This document shows, piece by piece, positions 57,601 through 64,000 of a stretch of 64,000 bases of DNA. The translations under genes and the position numbers were made by a program. The first letter of the stretch is position 1; each line of letters opens with the position of its first letter. The notes beneath the pieces are model-generated. The model worked only from the letters and a program-made list of their open reading frames with translations. It was not told the DNA's origin and did not search any database. Source of the DNA: Alopecurus myosuroides (taxonomy: Eukaryota; Streptophyta; Magnoliopsida; Poales; Poaceae); contig CM054057.1 in NCBI GenBank assembly GCA_028641055.1, positions 403,796,814 through 403,860,813 of the forward strand, read 5' to 3'.

Positions 57601-59140
57601 AAGACACAATCCTTAGCCATTTTTCATACACTAAACCTAAATAAAATAATTCCTTTGTAGAATAAATTGTTGTGTTAAGTTTGTTGGTTGTTATACTTTG
57701 TTATTTTGCTGGTGATTGTTTGTTTATTGTTGTTTACTTGTGTTGTTTAGATTGTATAGAGAGAACGTTCCATTTAGTGAAGAGAAGGTGATTGTTCTTC
57801 ACCAACTTCAAAGGCAAGTAACACACCATCAAATCTCCCATATTTTACTATGCATTACTAGTGTTTTTGATTAGTATGCATGACAGGAAATTTTACTAAG
57901 TTATACAATGATATGCTATTATCCTAGTAGTGTGTAGCCATCTATTTACCTCATCTTTAGAACTTGATACATGCTATGCAATGTACAAATTGTTTTTACT
58001 TGATATTGTGGAAAATTCTAAGTACCAACTCAATGAACCACCTGGGTGGATTGGTTGTTTGGCTGATGAGAGTTGGGTGTTGCCTCAGGGCCCTTGTCTA
58101 AGGGTTATTTACTTGAGGTATTCACCTGAGGAATGCCACCCAGGAACAAAGAGATTCCCAAGTCCCTCTAAGTTTAGTAGCTTCCCGTGCAGCCCTTTGA
58201 CATATGGGCTCTGTCTTGATCAACTAAGTTTTGAGAGTTCAGCCCATGCTTGACATAAAGATGTAGCATAATTATAGGTGGAACGGGTCTTGCTGGTTGG
58301 GTTGAATTCTTGCTTCTGAAAGATCTCGTCTCAATTCTCTCCTTTCCATGATGCACTCCGCGTGTATAGGATGTTTGGGCTAATTGAAGACAAAGGGTGA
58401 AAGTGCACAACCTCTGCAGAGTTAGAAACTATGATCATAGCCGTGTCCCGGTAATGGATGACTTCGAGCAGCTGGACAAGGATGGATAGCAGGATCTCCT
58501 CATCTTTTCTGAATGAATTAAAACATGGTAGAAACCTTTTCCTAGAGCACATGGTGTGTCTACCCCTCTGTGCTACCTTATCAAACTTCATGGTGTGTCT
58601 ACCCATGATGCCTTTACCAAAATACATGGTGTGTCTACCCATGTTGGTTTTCAAATATTTTTCAATGATTTATTAAATATAGGACAAAACTGGCTTTATG
58701 CAAACTTAGCCAAAACTCCACTCAGCCAAATATGCATGTAGTACTAGTATTGCCATTTATATCCACCATAGTGTTACTTTCCAATACATTAAATTGTATT
58801 GACTCCCTTGTGGCTTCATATTCCATATTGTAGATGAATTTGAAGACGAGTGAGGTTTCGTTTAGGATCTCGAGTCTATCGCCAACATGTTTAGCCTGTG
58901 GAACATGAAGAAGATGGGCTCAATGTTGTACTATGTTTTCCGCTGTAATTGTGTTTTCTGCTAGTCTTCTAAGACTATGCAAGTTGTAATCATATTTTGT
59001 AAAGACTGGATCATGCGATGTAATAGATTTTTACGCATTTGCATGATATCTCATTTTGAACTGTGGTTTTAGTAATTGATCCAGGGACTAGCACATTAAC
59101 ACAGAGGTCTTGTCTTTATTTAAAAGATGGGATCACTACA
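54696..59140 (+). repeat. LTR4 of family A (4.45 kb)
   Basis: It starts TGTAACATCCC and ends CACTACA at 59140, closely matching LTR3. Its TATA box is altered to TATGAAA. A splice-donor-like site lies at 55975 and the exon-like island at 57751-57813. Right of it there is no primer site: E internal sequence begins at once with CCAAATGATAG, so this is the outer 3' LTR of the string. Confidence 0.85.
57751..57813 (+). other. Exon-like 63-nt island in LTR4
   Basis: It is preceded by a T-rich tract ending TTGTTTAG and followed by AAAG/GCAAGTAACA. Same length as in the other three LTRs. Confidence 0.42.
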
Positions 59141-60040
59141 CCAAATGATAGAAGAACTGGCAGGGGGTTCCCAACCCCAAATTAATGCAAACAAATTCTC
59201 TTCACTATTTTTAACCCTAATTTATCAATCAAAGCATAATTGTGTAAACAAAGGAGAAAGAGGGATGACCTTCTACACCAGTTGCGTCCTTCACCATGGG
59301 AGCCGCTCTTGTGAATCCAGTTGGCTTGTGACGTACTGTATTATATGTTTACCATTCGTTGACATTAGCATACATCTCCCAAAATATAGACACTCCTCCA
59401 CGGTATGTGATTGTTGGCAGGCACCCGAGGATTCGGTTAGCCATGGTTTGTGAAAGATGAATGGGAGGAGTGTCAAACTTTTAATACCTCTGTTTAATAA
59501 TATAAAAGCTCTAGCACATGAGTGATCCCTGCTTCCCTCTCCGAAGGGCCTTTTCTTTTACATTTATGTTGACTCTCCATCTTCTAACTTTAAGCACAGT
59601 TGAGAGAGAATTTTGGCCATTCTGATTTCTATGTGCATTTGTCCCATAAGCATCAATAATTACTTCATGATGTGATATTATTTATTCTTAAATTATTTGT
59701 TATAGTCTCCCTCATAAACTTTGAAGGTGTCCTGGCATTCATGTTTTGCCCCACTCCTAAGGACTATAGAAATATCACTTTTCCATTATTTCTCTATACC
59801 TGAAACAAACATTTACCTTTCTTTTAATTATTATTCATGATCCTTTATTTGAGTTACTCTTCGTGATGCAAAGTAATTGCTATGCTTTATTATTAAAGTT
59901 TTATTTATCATGCATGTGTTTAAAGTTTTATGATCTCAGCGTGAATATGCTTTTACATTAGATTGAGAAAGTTTATGTGAGTATCATGTCACCTCAGAAA
60001 TTATTGTTTTATCGTTTACCTACTCGAGGACGAGTAGGAA
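59141..60040 (+). mobile_element. Non-coding 3' internal spacer of element E
   Basis: I see no gene. Two blocks are well conserved with F and D: 59245-59380 and 59508-59578. Short ORFs (59127-59476) are not conserved as protein in F or D. Confidence 0.65.
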
Positions 60041-60057
60041 CTAAGCTTGGGGATGCT
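60041..60057 (+). promoter_or_regulatory. Polypurine tract of element E
   Basis: CTAAGCTTGGGGATGCT abuts the LTR start at 60058. Confidence 0.78.
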
Positions 60058-61593
60058 TGATACGTCTCCAACGTATCTATAATTTCTGACGCTCCATGAT
60101 CATATTTTGCCAATTGCTACTTGGTTTCTCCCTTATTTATAGCATTTTTATACATTTTCTGGGACTAACCTATTAACAAGATGCCAAGTGCCAGTTCCCT
60201 CTTTTCTGCTGTTTTTGGTTTGAGAAAATTATTCTGCAAACATTCTCGGAATTGGACCCCACAAAGCCCGAAGTTCCTATTTGTCCCGGAAGCATCCAGA
60301 ACACCGAAGAGGAGTCGAAGAGGGGCAACAAGGGGGCCACATCATTGGGTGGCCCGGGTCCCCCTTGCCATGCCACCTATAGGTGTGGGGCCCCTGGAGC
60401 ACCATCGCCTTTGCCATTTCTCCTATTTAAGCCCCTCGGAGGGAAAACCCTAAACACCTGATCAAAAATCGCCAAAAATTTCTGCAGCCGCCGTCACCGT
60501 CAAGCCTAGATCAGGGTGGGTCTGAAGCTGTTTCCGGCACCCTGCCGGAGAGGAGATAATCACCGGAGGCTTCTACATCACCATGCCTTCCTCCGGAGTG
60601 ATGTGTGAGTAGTTCATCCTTGGACTACGGGTTCGTAGCTGTAGCTAGATGGTCGTCTTCTCCTCATGATCGAGATTGATCTTATGTAATTCTATATGTT
60701 GTGTTTGCTAGGATCCGATGAATATTGAACTTATGCCAAGTTGATTATAGTCTTTATTTGCATATGCTATTTGTGATCTTGCATGCTTTCCGTTTCTAGT
60801 GGTTACTCTGGCCAAGTAGTTTCTAGTGACTCCAAGAGGGAGTATTTATGCTCGATAGTGCGTTCATGCCTCCTTTTCGCCTTGCTCGAGTGACAAAAAC
60901 GTGAAGGGGGGATGTGTTGTTGCCATTAGGGAGAAAACAGCGGTGAGAGTGCCCGCATGCATAATCATTGCATACATTACACACTTTCTTTAATGCAATT
61001 ATCTGATGCTTGCAGCTTAATACCTAAGGGGGTTCGGATGATAACCTAAGGGTGGATTATTAGTCATAGATGCAGATGGATGTCAGTCTATGTATGCTGT
61101 TGTAATGCCCGCACTAAATATCATAGTAATCTTCATGTCATATTGTGCACTACGGTGCAACCTCTATTTGTCAATTGCCCAGCTGTAATTTGTTCACCCA
61201 GCATGCTATCTTTTATGGAGAGACACCACTAGTGAAACTATGAACCCCGGTCCATTTTCCACACTGTTAAACAAACCACAACAATTTCCTGCTTTCTTTA
61301 CATACTGCAAGCATACACTTTTTTTCCACACTATACGTCTAATCTTTGTTTTCAGCAAGACCGGTGAGATTGACAACCTCACTGTACCGTTGGGGCAAAG
61401 TATTTTGGTTATGTTGTGTGCAGGTACCATATTGTTCCTGACACTGGCAAAGCGCCAGCACCACCATCAGGGGAATCAACCTTCCGAAGGTCCTCTTTCT
61501 CCTACTTGATTGATAACCCTCGTTCTAACTAAGGGGAAAACTCCTACCGTTGTGCTCATTAGACCCTCCTCTTGGGGTTCCCAACAAAGTGCA
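60058..61593 (+). repeat. 3' LTR of element E
   Basis: It starts TGATACGTCTCCAACG and is related to D's LTRs to near the end (TCTTGGGGTTCCCAAC), where D continues 15 more bases to CACCATCA. E ends or is cut at about 61593 (GTGCA). A TATA-like CTATTTAAG lies at 60423-60431, followed by an AAACCCTAAA motif. Confidence 0.7.
60423..60431 (+). promoter_or_regulatory. TATA-box candidate in E LTR
   Basis: CTATTTAAG follows a GC-rich stretch and precedes a leader with AAAACCCTAAAC, a layout usual for LTR promoters of this group. Confidence 0.45.
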
Positions 61594-61978
61594 TTAGCGA
61601 GACGCTAGATTCAGATCCAATGAACGAGAAGACATACCTGTTAGGTATTTGTTCTTATGCATCTGATGCTGATCAGACGACCGTGAATAGATTTGAACGG
61701 TGGGGCTCGGGTTGTTGGAGACGTAGAAGACGGGCGGCGGTGCTGCTCGGATGTGAACGGCTCCAGAGTAATGGAGCTCCTCTTGCAAAGCTGAGCATGG
61801 CAGCGGACTCGTCAAGTTGCGGGGATCCTCCCAGTGTTCTTGGTTTCGTCTCCCATGGCGTAGAATGGTGGCGCCGTGTATTACATGAGGCGGTGAATTC
61901 CAGCGAGCTCCCGCGGGAATCCTAGCAGCGGTTTTAGGGTTAGGGTTTTAGGAGGAGGCACAGACATCGAGGGCGGGT
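61594..61978 (-). other. Gene-like fragment: telo-box leader and possible first exon
   Basis: This stretch matches none of the repeats in the window. Read on the minus strand it opens with AAAACCCTAACCCTAAAACC (61953-61934), the telo-box pattern common in plant 5' leaders, then GC-rich sequence with several ATGs (for example 61856 and 61815). It reaches CAG/GTATGT at 61640-61632, a near-perfect 5' splice site. The longest frame (61815-61594) is 73 codons. I recognise no protein. It may be the captured 5' end of a cellular gene, or just the promoter patch of an unrecognised LTR. Confidence 0.3.
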
Positions 61979-62333
61979 GATGAGGACATCCCTAGTTCTT
62001 CTACACTTTCTCCTATTGAAGATGTTGCTATTCAAGACAAACCTAATGTAGTGAGGATTGGACCTATGATAAGATCAGAACTAAGCTACTAGAATAGTAG
62101 GTGAACTCACTCCTATTAGATTATGATGTTTGTTATTCTGAGAATTTTATACTACCTATCCATGTATTTATGTATAATCAGGGTTATTGATAACACAAGC
62201 ATTATTGGAGGAGAGGATCATGGAGTCATGGTGCCATACATGGAGGAACATATGGAGCATGGTGATCATGGAGGCACAAGGAAGGAGAAGAAGGCAGAAA
62301 TTAAAAGAGAGAAAATTGGGAGCATCAAAGACA
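61979..62333 (+). pseudogene. C-terminal tail of a gypsy polyprotein with purine-rich 3' end
   Basis: From 61979 the frame reads DEDIPSSSTLSPIEDVA and then VVRIGPMIRSE, after which it slips by one base and meets stops. The slipped frames continue with LLLDYDV-like and MYLCIIRVIDNTSI segments to about 62360. This tail style is familiar from the end of gypsy polyproteins in grasses. A purine-rich run (62278-62322) at the end would serve as polypurine tract. Broken by frameshift and stops. Confidence 0.4.
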
Positions 62334-62908
62334 TGTCCTTGCTTGTACCAGCCCATAATTAATATTGCTGCGTGGAGGCTTATGGGGGTACCAAGAACAT
62401 TTCCTAGGTAGTCCCATACGAGTTGAATAAAGGACCTGCGAGTTCATAGGCTGCACCCCGTCTGGTTGGTTCGGCTTTGTATCAGTTAGGTCGAGTCCAA
62501 ACTCAAGTTGGTCGAGTCCTAGTCGGTTTGGGTTGGTGGTGCTTGTGCACTGCATTGTTGCCGCACCTGCTCCCTCTTAAATACCTAGTGGCTGCGAGTT
62601 AGAACCTTAGACTACGGTAAAAAAAATCCTAGAATTCTACATTGTATTGCTCGTGTAGGCATTTATCCTTAAATGATTCATACCTTTGCAAAGCTGAGGG
62701 TATTCGGCCGTTCCATTGGGAATAAGGAGAAACATGACCACTTGTATTCGGTGGCTACTTGTGCAAGAGTGTGGAGTTTCGAATATCCAAGGGGTTAAGA
62801 GCTGTTGCAATTGGTGACGGGGATTAGCCAGACAGTTCGTGGCAAGACACTAGTTATCATCTACAGATCATCAGAAGCTCATTGAGAAGACCGGGAAACC
62901 CCTTATCA
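62334..62908 (+). repeat. LTR-like segment (about 575 bp)
   Basis: The segment lies between the purine-rich run and a primer-site match. It could start TGTCCTTGC and end TTATCA. No second copy is in the window, so the limits are guesses. It contains a TATA-like CTTAAATACC near 62576. Confidence 0.35.
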
Positions 62909-62911
62909 TCT

Positions 62912-62921
62912 TGGTATCAGA
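62912..62921 (+). promoter_or_regulatory. Primer-binding-site-like motif
   Basis: TGGTATCAGA matches the first ten bases of the initiator tRNA-Met primer site; the next bases diverge (TTATT instead of GC). Confidence 0.45.
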
Positions 62922-64000
62922 TTATTGGGTTTACTCGGTGAGATGTTTTCATCCCTTTAGATTCGAGTGTTTTCATACTATATAAAGAAAAAGCCCCAAA
63001 AAATAGTGTTAGATCATTGCCATAGCTTTAGATAATCCCAAATTTCAATTTCGACTTGATGTTTTGTGTTTGATCTTGTGTTTCTTTTTTGTTTTTGATT
63101 CTTTAGTTTTCGGCGAGGGTTAGTGTTCTTAGAGTTCTTCGAGTGCTGGTTATATTTGTTCATCGAAAATCCCATAAAAAGAGAGTTTCCGAGATGTTTT
63201 GCTTGATTAATCCAGGTGCTGGTTCTATTCCTACCGCGTCACAAACTTTCCTGCTTTTCCATCGGAGTGATCCTAGTCCTACTCGGGTTCCATTTGCTGC
63301 TGCTGCCAGGCACCACTATGATCAAGTTTTGCTACCGTGCGCGCCCTATTTCTACTCGTAGTTGGTTTCTACCGGGCCAAAACTAGCGCGATCCTCTACC
63401 GTGCACGACACGATTTCCACTAAATCGTTGTCGCGCCGTTCTCCTAGTTAGCCTCAAATACGTGTTGCTGCTGTGCATAAAAAGTGCCACGAATCACTGT
63501 CACGCCTATTGCTATTAGCAACCGCACCAGCACCCTACCGGGCACCAGTTTCATGCGGAATTGCTGCCGCCATGGCACAAAACACATCAGTTCTCTATCG
63601 TGAGGTAAATTGGGCATCTTAGAGTGTCTTATTTTGTTTTCTTCTGTTTTTCTTTGCAATTTTCTTAGGAATTCCAGTCTGAACATCGTGAGACCTAGAC
63701 ACAGCCTTTCTACAGCAAATTGTTAGGTATCTTACCCACAAGACTAGCTATCTTTTTGCTTATTACAGGCTGCTCATTCTGATCAATAGTTTTGTGTCAC
63801 TTTGTTATCACTTGTATCTTTGCTCCTAGTTGTTATTGGCCATTGAAAAAGTACAAAAAATAGAAAAAGAAAAAGTAAAAAAAAAAAGAGAAAAACATAA
63901 ATATAAAAGAGGCCGAGAGCATTATTTTCTCAATTTTGATTGGAGCTATATTTGTACTACTATATCTTGACACTATCAATTGAGTAATCTTGTGCCTATT
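62922..64000 (+). mobile_element. Leader / 5' internal region of an unidentified retrotransposon
   Basis: I see no convincing gene. The stretch alternates T-rich tracts and GC-rich patches. It includes a possible intron from GAG/GTAAATTGG (63603) to a T-rich tract ending CTTAG (63670). The end is A-rich. It is most simply the untranslated leader of the element whose LTR may be 62334-62908. Confidence 0.35.

Larger units (their letters stand above)
59141..61593 (+). mobile_element. Element E: 3' part of an Athila-like gypsy retrotransposon
   Basis: The 3' internal spacer (59141-60040), polypurine tract and LTR (from 60058) are in plus orientation. The spacer is homologous to those of F and D. 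Its left part is missing because A's LTR4 abuts it at 59140/59141. In D and F the sequence just left of CCAAATGATAG is GCTTAT-like, so E is broken in the middle of its spacer. It has no coding capacity. Confidence 0.8.

Overview
The window is plant nuclear intergenic DNA built almost wholly of nested Ty3/gypsy LTR retrotransposons. The repeat style (very long 4-4.7 kb LTRs beside Athila/Sabrina-like elements whose LTRs start TGATACGTC and whose polypurine tract reads TAAGCTTGGGG) points to a Triticeae grass (wheat, barley, rye or a relative). That assignment rests on recognition, not on a search. No intact cellular gene, rRNA, true tRNA gene or CRISPR array was found. One 100-N assembly gap lies at 35640-35739.

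Layout, with my own labels. F (1-4721, +) is the 3' end of an Athila-like element whose LTR is cut at 4721. A is a family with 4.4-4.7 kb LTRs and tiny internal domains. It forms a string LTR1 (4722-9360) - int1 - LTR2 (33679-39392) - int2 - LTR3 (40337-44800) - int3 - LTR4 (54696-59140). Element D (11358-33607, -), a non-autonomous Athila-like element with a tRNA-Asp-type primer site, sits in int1. Element B (16505-31183, -), a near-complete Tekay/Del-type chromovirus, sits in D with the perfect target duplication AAGTA. Element C (45238-54183, -), with 4.2 kb LTRs around a 475 bp non-coding core, sits in int3 with the perfect target duplication GTCGG. LTR4 abuts E (59141-61593, +), the 3' end of another Athila-like element. 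The last 2.4 kb hold a possible captured gene end, a gypsy polyprotein tail, a short LTR-like segment and a primer-site-like motif with leader.

B is the only element with protein-coding capacity: gag, then protease, reverse transcriptase, RNase H, integrase and chromodomain, with all catalytic motifs visible but one in-frame TAG between the gag core and its zinc knuckle. Upstream of gag, on the same strand, lies an additional 293-codon ORF whose middle looks like a double-stranded-RNA-binding fold and whose tail is arginine-rich. B and C share primer site, LTR termini, TATA-region layout, a tRNA-like A/B-box module and blocks of near-identical LTR sequence. B-type elements are therefore the likely protein donors for C. 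A, C, D, E and F look unable to move on their own.

The items most worth following up are: the pre-gag ORF in B; the tRNA-like (Pol III promoter-like) module inside the LTRs of B and C; a 63-nt exon-like island with a GC-type 5' splice site kept at identical length in all four A LTRs; and the A string itself, whose outer flanks do not match and whose LTR2 changes subfamily at the assembly gap.
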